The notes under the pieces were generated by a model. It was not told the origin of the DNA, searched no databases, and worked only from the letters and a program-made list of their open reading frames with translations. From Lepidodermella squamata (Eukaryota > Gastrotricha): a stretch of DNA of 64,000 nt. The position numbers were made by a program, and so were the translations under genes. The stretch is taken from NCBI GenBank assembly GCA_047495785.1, contig JBLDXI010000042.1, positions 4,588,001-4,652,000 of the forward strand. Reading direction: 5' to 3'. Shown here one piece after another: positions 54,273 to 64,000 of the stretch (position 1 is the first letter of the stretch; each line of letters begins with the position of its first letter).

Positions 54273-57200
54273 ATGTTGTTTGTTAAAGTGTTAGTCATTG
54301 TAGCCTCAGCGGCTTGTTGCTGGGCTATAAAGCCGAAATTTCGATCGATCAACTCGCTTTACAACCTGGAACCACCACCGACTGATTTAGCTGTTACTCC
54401 ACCTACCGCTGTTGCCATTCCGAGCCCGAAACTTTCAAAGAAAAGCCCGCAATCCTGCTCGAAAAACTCCACCTTATCGCCGTTTGTTACCAGATCTTGT
54501 TTGAACCGCTTGACCAAGTCGGAAAATAAATTCAAACAATTTTTAGCTGAGGCGAGATGCGCGCGGTTACTTCTTCAGGCCATTACTGAAAAAATTATGA
54601 GAAGCGACAACGCAAACGACGGGATAAAATTAGCCTTCGAGCTGGACGCGTTAACAAGGGCAAAATTCGCTCGAGTAACCGGCGAAACACTGAATGGTAC
54701 CCTCATCTCCCGGACGAAAGGAATGTGCGAATCACTGCAGATATTAACAGTGAGCCACCTTAATATCAAAAAATGTCCCAAATTTGCGGGTTTTTTTTAA
54801 CAGAATTCGTTGTCCAAAGGTCGTCTTTCACCTGTTGAAAATAATTTTTCCCATCAATTCGATACCTCAAATTCGTTTATCGGGACTATATCGGAGTCGC
54901 TTGTTTTTCAACTCGCATGTATGGTGGTGTTTATCATTGTTTTACGTCTTTTCGCCCGCCATTTATGGTCTCCTATGACGGTTGCCGGCATAATAATGGG
55001 CTGTTTCGTTATTTCAATTTGTTTACACTGCCTGAGGCAGTATCACGAACGCAAGGCTGAAGCTGACGCGGCAATGTTTCGTTACATGCAAGAGCCGTGC
55101 CATCAAAATTTGCCGGGTTTGAACGCGAATCGCGGCGATAAGGCGAAACAAGCCGCCGAGCCGTCGTATCTGCGCATTATTGGATCGTCGATTTTACCTG
55201 GGTGGATCTCGCAACTACCTCCGGCCTATTCCGAACCAGATTCTTGCGCTAAACATCGAAAATTGGCGCTGACCCATCCGATTCTATTGGTAATTTGCTC
55301 GCAATTTTTTTATAATTTCATCAAAAGTGAAAGTATCAGCCTATAAATCGGTAATAAACCGAATTAATATGTGAAAACTGAAAAATGTTCGAATAAGATC
55401 CGCGGGAATTACTTAATAACTTGAACCCAGAAAGAGTAGGATTGAATTTTTTAATTTTAAAACGATCACGGTTTCATCGAGGTCGTCGAAGTTATTGAGT
55501 ACATGATGTAAAAGTTTGATTGACTTCTTTCAAATTGAACTTGAAATTTCGGAATTTTACCTCTGCTTTCATTGAAAATTCGCAGTTGGGACAACAACAG
55601 AAGCGTAGAAATTTAGGTGCCATGATTCAAATTTAATAAATTTCTTTTATTGCGTTCCATCGATTTCTAGGCGCTGGATTAATCCGTTAATAATTTATCA
55701 GCTCTGATTACCAACCCAATATCGAATTATTTCCGCTCTTCAAAATGCATAGAAGGTAAAAAGTTTCATCGATAGTCGATCAAGGCTTATTCTGGGGGAT
55801 ATTTTTGACCGAACAAGGACAACTAAGGCCCGAGTATTATATGTGGAATATTACATATTTAATGCCCCAATCTTATCTAGCCCGAATTCGATGAAACTAA
55901 CAAAAAAGCATCACTTCCGCTTAAATTTTAACTGAATTCAACTCAATATGACTACATTATAATTCAAAATGTATGCGGAAATTGAGCGGTTAAATTCAAG
56001 TCTAAACCCAAGAAATCGAGCCATTTTGCACCACACTTACACTTTAAACCTATATTTTTGAAAATTTGCGAGAGTAATTATTTGGAACCAAATATAGTTC
56101 CTGAAATTCAAAGAAAAATACAAATATTTTTCCCAATTTTTAACCCTTTCATGGCGGAATTTTTTTCAGCCAAGCAAAAAAAAATCGAATTTTTTTAATT
56201 TCCAGCAATGGTAGGAATCGGAAATCGGCAACCACATGCTATTCTGAGGCCTGATGCGCATATATCCCATCAGTTACTCATTTCACTGAAATTTTCAATC
56301 CCGCTATTTCTTCAAATATAGATTCATCCGGATGAATTCATAGAAATCGTCAGCCAGGCTATTGTGCCGTCAGTTTTTCGTGGAATTTCGAAAAAACGTT
56401 ATGGTTAGTTAATTAGACCCTGCCGGACACGCCTGTGAAGTCAGATAGACCAGGAAAAATACCCAAGACCTCGTTTTACTCGATTGGAAAAAAATATGAA
56501 AAACGTGCATCGGTTTGAAGTTTTAAAATTGATCATTTTTCAAGAGGGTAAGAGATAACTAAATTTGGCTTTCAGATTCTTGTGGGCAAAATCCGAAAGT
56601 AGTATTTTGCCAATTATGATGGAAAAGTTCGTTAAATTGATGAAACTATGAATTAGCAAAGTCGAAATTCCGAAATCGTCCTTCCCGCCGTGAAAGGGTT
56701 AAACCGTTTAAAAATGCAAAATTTTCTGTAATTTTAAGGTGGATCCATGGGAAGCGGTTGTGACTACCTTCTCGAAGACGATGCTCACCCCAATTCGAAT
56801 TTTGTTCGACTACGTGGCAAATGCTGTCACAGAGCGTGGCTGGATCCTAGGATCAGGCTGTATTTTCCTACTCACCGCCGTTTTATGGATCCTGCGGCCT
56901 TATATATCCGCCATGCCGGGTTTCATGCCTCGCCTGCCCGACCCTGCTCAAACACAAGCCCCGAAACTCGCAGCACCTCCGCGCGAAAAGTTGTGTCTAC
57001 GAGCCGCCACGCCGTCGAATCAATCAGGCGACGACGAATCGTTAACTTCATCGCCGAATCGTCGTGATAATTTCAATGAATTACCGCCCGTCCCTGGTTA
57101 CGACGAAAATGTCCCGCCTATGCCGCTGATTCCCCTACCCGCCCTGGCCTCGCCCTCCCCGGACCGGAGGCGCGATTTGAAAAAGCAGCGGCATAGACAA

Positions 57201-57293
57201 CACGGCTTGAACGATACGGAAAATGTAGCTGGTGACGAAAATATCAGCCCGAACCGTCACCGGTTATCACCTAGTCGTCGGTTGTCAATGTGA
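54273..57293 (+). CDS. CLCC1: CLCC1-like ER membrane protein (chloride channel CLIC-like)
   Basis: ER membrane protein; the family is linked to ER chloride and calcium balance and resembles the yeast nuclear-envelope factor Brl1. Exons are 54273-54749, 54804-55289 and 56739-57293 (introns 54 nt and 1.45 kb, both phase 0), 505 residues. There is an N-terminal signal peptide (LFVKVLVIVASAACCWA) and a Cys-containing lumenal region. Two close membrane segments follow (LACMVVFIIVLRLFA and VAGIIMGCFVISICLHCL), then YHERKAEADAAMF. The family signature spans the last junction: DSCAKHRKLALTHPILL joined to VDPWEAVVTTFSKTM, like the DPCKKYYEVLLVNPILL and AVTFTTF regions of CLCC1. A third membrane segment is WILGSGCIFLLTAVLWIL. 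The C-terminus is Pro/Arg-rich and disordered. Confidence 0.78.
55290..56738 (+). other. Large last intron of the CLCC1-like gene
   Basis: Starts gtaattt and ends attttaag. AT-rich, no supported nested gene or inverted repeat seen. Confidence 0.6.
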
Positions 57294-57299
57294 AAACTG

Positions 57300-58620
57300 G
57301 TCGTGATTTTTTTGTTACACCGATTTTTTTTCGAGGCAGCGTTTTTTTTGTATTAAAACACTGTGCCAGCAGGACATGTTATCGACAGCACTACATTAAC
57401 AATTGAGCACATATAATTTGAATAAAATGACTGTCCCATTTTTACGCTATAATTTTATCATTTGTTTTCTTTTTGAAAAATACCTCCGACTGAAAACTGT
57501 CGAAAAATCAGGCATGTTTATTAATCTAAACGCTCGCTGAACTTGCCGCTTGAGTTATGAATATGCAGACATTGTTATTACCATTGTCATTGTAATTAAT
57601 CCAGCTTGAAAAGCAAGTAATAAAGCGCCATTTTTGTGAAGAAAGTATATTGTGATTTTTTACCATACCAACTTCTTTAAATTGAAAATGATTTTCCGAA
57701 AATACCGTATTAGTGGTATAAAGGCCGCGGCGACTAATTTTCCTGATTATCAGAGAAGGGGGCAAAAAGCGGCGATTATTCGAATGCGGCCTTTATTTTT
57801 TCCATTTACCGGGGAACGGTACAATTTTGACAACAAAAAGGTACAACTTGGTAAAAAAAATTCCAGAAATTCAATTCGGGTGAATTCTTTCCTAATTTTT
57901 ACACCTTTGGAACCCCCTAGTCCTGGCATAATTGTGATCCAGGTAATTCACCTGAGAAAAATGGCCCGAAAGAAAGGTACAACTTTGACAACTTTATGGT
58001 AATGCCCCTTTTTCAACTTGATTATCTAGCGTCAGCAGTGATTCATCGTGCGCGTGGTGAAGATTGACATTTTTTTATTTGATGTTATAATTTTTTGTGT
58101 TAAAACGCTGTTTTCTAGGTGTCGCTTTGTAACTTCACCAAAAATAAACGAACGGTGCTAGAATTTTGGAAAAAATTATAGAATTATCAACATGAGACAG
58201 GCCTCATCGAAGTACCATTTGAAAATCGGTTAAGAAGTCTTTCAACGTAGTTTTTGAGTTGTCAAAATTGTACCTCAAAATCGCTACTTTGCAGGTAATT
58301 TACCTGGAACTGGCTCTTCAAAATTTACTGCTCTCACTTCAATAATTACTAGCTAAACGCCAGCTTCATTTTGGTATGAAAAATTCTGTCAAAACCGCCC
58401 AGGTGAAAAGATCCAGAGGGGTGATTTTAGGGTTTTCGAGGGTTCGATTCCAAAAATCAGCAGTTAATAATGGAATCGAATTTTTTATCCAGCCAACGGA
58501 TTTTTTAGATGTTTATCCACAATATTTTAGTTTTATTCTGATAATAGAATTGTTGGCAAAAATCAAACAAATTTCAAGTTTTAAGGCTGGATCGTCGCTA
58601 GAGACATTGCTGGAAAAATG
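57300..58620. repeat. Intergenic DNA with a dispersed repeat related to 38144-38699
   Basis: 57795-58280 has ends ACCGGGGAACGGTACAATTT and the inverted GTTGTCAAAATTGTACC, and shares GATTCATCG(C/T)GCGCG and AAGTCTTTCAAC-like interior pieces with the 38-kb element. No gene is supported. Confidence 0.45.
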
Positions 58621-58638
58621 GCTCCGAGTTGAACACAA

Positions 58639-59412
58639 TCATTTGAAGCCGAGAAACGTTTTCAGGCTTCGAAGTTGCGTCGCCGCAGCTCGGCCTTGTA
58701 GTGGCACTGGCTGGTCATAGAACTGCAGCATTTGCCTCACGATCGCCGCCCCGTTGGCTGCCGTGTTCATTTTGTTCAACTCGGTGAGACTTTCCGGCGC
58801 TCCCAACACGTTCATAGCTTGCATTTTTCGATTTCGGGGATACTGAATCGCAGCAATTGTTTTAGAACGTCTAGCTGCCTTCTGGCTGTCGTAATTCGTC
58901 TGCTGAATCGATTCAAGTTGTCTGCAAAATAAAGATTTTCAATTGAATTTTTGAAAAAATGCTCACTTTTCGAATTGAAGTTCACGCTGGCTGTCTAGCA
59001 AATTGATCAAAAGCTCGCGATTAGCTGTGACATCGGCTTCGATTTTGTTCATTTGTACTTGTATATGGATGCAGGTATCCAACATTTGAAAAGGCTGATT
59101 GCCAGAATTTGCCAAATCTTTGGCGCGGTCGATCATGTAAGCGATAAACGCGCGTAAAGTTTCCTGAAAATTGTTGATGACCAAAGAAGCTGTTTTAGAA
59201 AGGGTCAAACAAGTAATAAATATTATGAACGTGCGACTATAAAAACCTGGGCCGATTAACGCCAGTTGGGAATAAATCAGCAGTAGCTCGGACATTTCGC
59301 CTGGCGCACCTTTCGCAGGTAAACCGATATGTTGACGTGAGTTAGCGCTGAAATGCGGCAACTCAGCTCCTGCAGCTGTTGGGCTATTCCATTATCGTCT
59401 TGAGATGCCATT
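58639..59412 (-). CDS. Orphan family copy C
   Basis: Same three-part structure as copies A and B. From ATG 59412 the frame starts MASQDDNGIAQQLQELS, like the MAAPVDLVERLQ start of copy A. The conserved LPAKGAPGEMSELLLIYSQL is in another frame, so there is either a 1-base shift near 59330 or an unrecognised splice. The second part contains RAFIAYMIDRAKDLAN and MNKIEADVTANRELLINLL. The last exon has AMNVLGAPESLTELNKMNT and ends TFLGFK (TGA). The sequence is more diverged from A and B than they are from each other. Coding status is uncertain because of the shift. Confidence 0.45.
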
Positions 59413-59680
59413 ATCGCAAAAAAAACTATGCCGAATACCCGAAATTAACGATTAAAATGCGAGCTAAACTAAAACTTGCGTGAATTTCCGGCTCTTCGGT
59501 TATTTAAGGTGGATTTTTCTATTTTTTTCACCACTGCCAGTTTTCATTCCAAGATGCGCAGGATTCGGTTTCAAACTCAACCTTGCATAAGTTCCAATTT
59601 TATAAGATCGTCTTCGAAACAATTTTTCACAGATTTTTGAAACGTTTTCTTTTATGGCTAAAAAAATCCAAATGTGATGG

Positions 59681-60048
59681 GACAAAACAGCGAGTAAAGA
59701 AAATACACGGAAAAGGGCTCAGAAACTCTAAAATTAGAGACGAAGTTACATCTCATAGCCAGAGATTTTTTAGAAAAATTAGCAGAGAATAAATATCAAG
59801 TACCTATGTCACTTGTTAATGGGATTAAAAAAGACCGGGCAAATTCCGTCTAACCGGGTAAAATAACAAAACTACCAAATCGGGATTTTCCGGGTTTTCT
59901 CCGGTAAATTTTTGTTTCTTCGGTTAAATAACGCCGTATGAAAAACATAGAATATTCTCCTGGTAGGTTTAATTTGCAAAAATTAGTAGAATTTCCTACA
60001 AAAGGTTGCCAAATTTAATAATGCGCAACTTCTGGGACACGCTGTAAT
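59681..60048. mobile_element. Tc1/mariner-type MITE, copy 2
   Basis: Homologous to 47762-48141. The right end TTCTGGGACACGCTGTAATA is the better preserved terminus; the left end (ATGGGACAAAACAGCGAGTA) is degraded. No protein. Confidence 0.5.
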
Positions 60049-60640
60049 AATCGAGTATGCTCTTTTCAAGGAGATGGATAATAAATCCGGTGCGGCCAGG
60101 TGTAAAATGCAGAAAGGCAAGTTGCCATCGAGAATTTTCGGGTATTCTCCGGTAAATTAGTTCGGTGAAAGTTTAGATTATTTCCTGTAAGTTAAATTTA
60201 AAAAAAAACGCGTTAAATCAGCAAACTTCAAAAAATAGCTACGCAACACTTTATGGGGCTCATTTTTTTATGTTGATCATTGGTTTTGTGCCAATTTCAA
60301 AATATGTATCAGTTCTGAAGCTTATTCCCGATTTCCGTCGAACGCATGCATCAGTCCCGCGAAAAAAGAACAGGTGATTGCTTTGATGATTTTATTATTA
60401 TCATTTTGTTCTCATGAAAAAGCCACATCATTTGAATAATTTATAAAATTTCAATAATTATAAATAATCATAAATTAGTAATAGATTAACCGTAGTTGTG
60501 TATTAAAAAGGTGGAAGAAAATTTCTATACAAAAGTGATCGGGATCGAGATGAGAGGAAACTTCACACCGAAACAACAAAAACAATACATACAAACATAC
60601 ATACATAACTTATATAATAGCCACACGTTGCTAAAAGAAC
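60048..60640. other. Intergenic DNA downstream of the SH2 gene
   Basis: AT-rich, with an ATAC microsatellite near 60590. No gene supported. Confidence 0.4.
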
Positions 60641-60647
60641 CAGCCTA

Positions 60648-61759
60648 TCAATAACACGGTGTTGGCCGGCTGAAGCGATGAAGCGAGGCTTTACTCAACC
60701 GGGCCGGGCTTGATGAAGCGAGGCCCTGCGACGATCGGCTTCGCATTGATTGAATAAATTCGGATAGAACCTCGTGATCAGCAGTGCGAGGCAGGCGCGA
60801 CTGGCTCATCGAAGCGGAACGGGCGTGGCTGACCGGCAGCGAGGCGAGGGTCGACGATGACCAGGTAGGTTTCGCCGCAAGGCGAGACGGCAGGATTTTT
60901 TCGAAATTTTCAATGTCTTCCTTATCGTCATCCTCGCGCGGTAAACGAAGCGTGCAGGGCAGAAATTCGCGCATGATCGTGTGGTGGATGACGAGCGATT
61001 CGAGGTCTTGCCATTCTTTTGCATTCGTCGAATTAGACGAGTCGCTAAGGCCCTGGAACCGGTAGCGGTCGGAGGCGGTTTTTACGATGAGATAGTGAGC
61101 GATGCCGGCATTGTTGACGAAAGCTGGGACGCGCACGGAGAGGACGAAAGCACCTGTTCCGCATGACTTGCTCGGGCGAACAATGAAAGCGCCAACAGGT
61201 TGCTCGAGCAGTTTTCGCGCAATTTCCTCTCTAGAAAATAATTGAGATAATCATGAAAAAAATTCGAAAATAAATCAAAGATCATTCAAATTTTCAAAAA
61301 AATCCAAATTTTGAAAATTTTCAAATTTCAAAAATGTAAATAATTTGAAAAATTCAAGGAATATTTTCAAAATATTTTTAATTTTTCAAAATTCAAAAAA
61401 TTCAAATATTCAAAAATCAAATGTTACAAAAAATTCAAAATTGCTGATGATTTTACCTTGAAATGTCGTTTTGAATGAACCATTTGTGGGACGGGGTGGG
61501 AGAGGGCGAGGGTGTTTTGCGAGGCGGCGGCATTGGCGGGTTATTGATATTGCTCAACGCAGCTTTGTGGGCACCCAGCTCCGAGGAGGAAGACGAATTA
61601 CTCGGCAATTTATGGTAGCATCGATGCTGTTGCATGAAAGCGTTGAACGCACAACAGAATAAGCAATCGTGCGAGACGGCGGATGAACCAGCCGAAAAAG
61701 AACCAGCCGATGAGCATGGGCGAGACATTTTCATAACAATTTGTAATAAATCACTAAAA
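60648..61759 (-). CDS. Tensin-like SH2-domain protein (5' end uncertain)
   Basis: The SH2 domain binds phosphotyrosine; tensins link integrin adhesions to actin. The two exons seen are up to 61734-61457 (ATG at 61734; an acceptor at about 61759 suggests more 5' exons) and 61230-60648 (stop TGA). They join in phase 2: WFIQNDISR|EEIARKLLEQ. The FLVRES motif appears as GAFIVRPS, with the phosphate-binding Arg kept. Then come AHYLIVKTASDRYRFQG and LESLVIHHTIMREFLPCTLR, which matches the tensin-type SH2 end (SLxxLVxxHSIMxxxLPCxL). Tensins continue into a PTB domain. Here a Ser/Arg-rich tail of about 110 residues follows and the protein stops, so it is a shortened tensin or a different SH2 adaptor. 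Confidence 0.65.
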
Positions 61760-61769
61760 CAAATAGAAA

Positions 61770-64000
61770 GGGGAATATAAATATTCAATATTCAATAAAA
61801 ATTCAACTTTAAAATTGAAAATGATACAGGTGAGTCTAGCTCAGGTGAGGTAAATGTCAAGATGGCGCCAAAGTGATACGACAGGTGTAGCACACCTTTT
61901 GTTGTTGTGGGAAGGCATGATATGACGATAACAGATAGCGCCTGTCTATCTACCGAGTAAGGACAATAGAGAGGGCAAGTCGAGTTGAGCCTCGAGCGCC
62001 TCACAGCAAACACGCCTCGCTGGGCGCTGTTATCAAGCGCACTTCATACGCACAGTAGGGGCATTCCTGGCCGCAAAGTTTCGTGAAATGGAGCCCACTC
62101 AAGTGAGGGCGCGCGCTCAGACAAGAGCAAACAAAGCTGCTGCTGTTCAACAAGCGCCACAGGTGCTGGCTGGCGATGAGGCGTCGAAGAATCACGCCCC
62201 TCTTACGGCAGATAAGCCGATAAATGAAGCGAAAATCGGATGAAAATTTATTGCACGTACGGCCATGCCTGAAAAATTCCCACGTGTTGGAGTGAAAAAT
62301 CGTGGCTAATAACAAATTGTGGTTGTTTAGCAAGACTTAGCTGGTACTTGTGCCTGCCTGTTGTAGGTATAATTCACGTTGAAAGAATGTGTGATAACCA
62401 TCAATGTTTTGCGTGTTACGGCTACGCTATGCTAATTTTTGCGTGCGCATACCTGCGTGAACAGGGTGCGCAGACGGCGAAGGCGTGAAAATAAGGCCAA
62501 TTTCACGCGGCGCGTGCACGCAAAGATGGTGGCGAGTGATTAATTCGCGCCAACAATTATTTAATTAAACTACAACAATTGAATCGGGATGCTTGCGCCG
62601 TGCAACTCGAATTTTAATTACAACTTCCTGGGAAGACAGCTAGGTAATTCAATAAGTAATTCATGCATAACAATGTCATATCGAGTATTTTTTGCTACGA
62701 TTCAGAATTGAGAGCGCGAAATTAGTAGGTCATATAAAATGCTTAAAATTATAAAAAAATAGCAATCATATTTTAAACTGGGTCGGGCCAGAATGCGTTT
62801 TCAAAATTAAGAAAATTGAAATTTCCGAATTTCGAGGTTTTGGATTTTTTTTTCATATAATGCTAAATTAACGCTACTTTCTTAGGAATTATTCCAAAAT
62901 TGTTTGACAAATAATCTAAAATTCTGAATCATTTATGAATTATGGAACAAGTAAAGCAACTTGGGAATTTCAAAATTTAAATTAGTAAATTTTTCAAAAA
63001 TTGGCCTGAGGAGGCTAAGAGGTCAAGATTTTTTTTCCAATGAACAAATTCTAAGAATTATACGAAAATCCTATATCAGCGAAAAATCGGATAATGACTA
63101 TATTTCAAATTCTTGGAGAAAAATGCTATCTGTTGCCGTTGCAAAGAAGCAACAGGTGTGTAGCGTCGTGTCACGGCGGGGCGGAAGTCGTGACAATTTC
63201 CTGACAAGACGCCGACAAGACGCACTGGTTTCCGGGCGCAAACCGCGCCGGGAAATGCTTTTGATGCGTTGCTGAACGAGAGGGCCGGAAAATGGCTAAC
63301 GAACTATGTTGACTATTCCAAAAATACCTCACTGACAAGATCGCGCGTGTAATAAATATACCACAGCATATACCTAAGAAAAAGAATTCGCACCGTCTTA
63401 TCTTGTACTTACTTATAGCTGAGTAATTGCAGCTGCGTTGTTCGCGTTGTTTGTTGTAGTCACCTTGCGCGCCGGGTATGCGGATGGATGCGACGCGCGC
63501 GCACTGTAAAAGACAACGCGCGCAAAAGAATGCGCGGAATGCGCGCAAATACCGCACATTGGGGTAATATTACCTGACGTTGTTTTACCTTCTTCACGCG
63601 ATGACAGCAATACCTATACCTACCCTGTAAATTAAAAACATTGCGCGTAAAATGACGACAAGTCTCGAGAGCCACTGCCTTCAGGCCTTAATAGATAGCT
63701 TCAAGTAGTAACAAATTGTTTGCGGAAAAATAGCTCAACCTAACCGTATATACCAAATATTGACCCCATACCTGTCTTGATGATAAAATGTGTTATACGG
63801 TAGCCGCGTGTTGTACGTATATGGAATAAAGTTGAAATTTAACCTGAGCCTGTGGCAAGATGCGGCTGCGGCTATCAAAACACAATCGCCGGGTTCTTGT
63901 TGCGCGCGGTTTGTTATTGTATTGTTAACAATGATAACAATTTGTCGACTAATTAGTCAGCTCGCTGCTTCTATCGCGGCCATTAGTCACTCTGCGTGCG
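61770..64000. other. Right-end intergenic or 5' flanking DNA
   Basis: No supported exon. A minus-strand frame at 62333-62001 ends with a Cys pair motif (CGQECPYC) but has no domain or splice support. 63470-63560 is rich in GCGCGC. Confidence 0.4.

Noticed and set aside
62001-62333. Minus-strand frame with Cys-rich end (CGQECPYC), considered as a 5' exon of the SH2 gene
   Set aside because: The Cys spacing matches no domain I know and no donor in a compatible phase is evident.

Overview
The window comes from a nuclear animal genome, probably an AT-rich invertebrate. The evidence is metazoan gene families split by spliceosomal GT-AG introns. These include a FoxJ2/3 forkhead factor, unconventional myosin VII, a polyhomeotic/PHC Polycomb protein, REV1, PDE6-delta and a CLCC1-like protein. 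Many introns are very short (37, 52, 52, 53, 54 and 60 nt measured here), while others exceed 1 kb. The species cannot be named from the sequence. All exon models are hand-built from reading frame, splice consensus and family conservation.

Layout, left to right. At 1-3600 (-) lies FoxJ2/3, its 3' end cut by the window edge. At 6316-14745 (-) lies a complete myosin VII gene, and its upstream DNA holds five copies of a 17-bp palindrome. From 15 to 20 kb there is no clear gene, but three consecutive hairpins occur at 18.2 kb. At 19987-20867 (-) is a 4-TM MARVEL-like protein, followed by a 51-bp perfect inverted repeat and a hAT-type element with another element nested in it. At 23983-24891 (+) is a MIC10 homologue and at 25287-29953 (+) is REV1, whose last intron holds an antisense pseudogene of a local orphan family.

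From 30 to 38 kb is a rearranged accessory zone. It has two hAT-like foldback MITEs in opposite orientation, each with a perfect 8-bp target duplication. It also has two paralogous two-exon genes for secreted lysine-rich proteins that share a duplicated TATA promoter, and a third promoter copy without a gene. Relics of two methyltransferase genes lie here too: METTL9-like with an in-frame TAG, and PRMT5-like with two Glu-to-Lys changes and a frameshift. At 38.1-42.6 kb two MITE-like inverted-repeat elements lie beside a complete, apparently intact PIF/Harbinger transposon (39392-42569) with terminal inverted repeats, a 3-bp duplication and both expected genes.

A second orphan-family copy follows at 42852-43.6 kb and a non-LTR retrotransposon endonuclease fragment at 44.7 kb. 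The right part carries polyhomeotic (46615-51368, -), PDE6D (53333-53828, +), a CLCC1-like gene (54273-57293, +), the third orphan-family copy (58639-59.4 kb, -) and a tensin-like SH2 gene (60648-61.8 kb, -). The rest is AT-rich non-coding sequence with dispersed repeats.

The genes do not form a pathway, as is usual for an animal chromosome. The most likely undescribed biology is the secreted cationic protein cluster at 32.7-37.7 kb and the three-copy orphan family.
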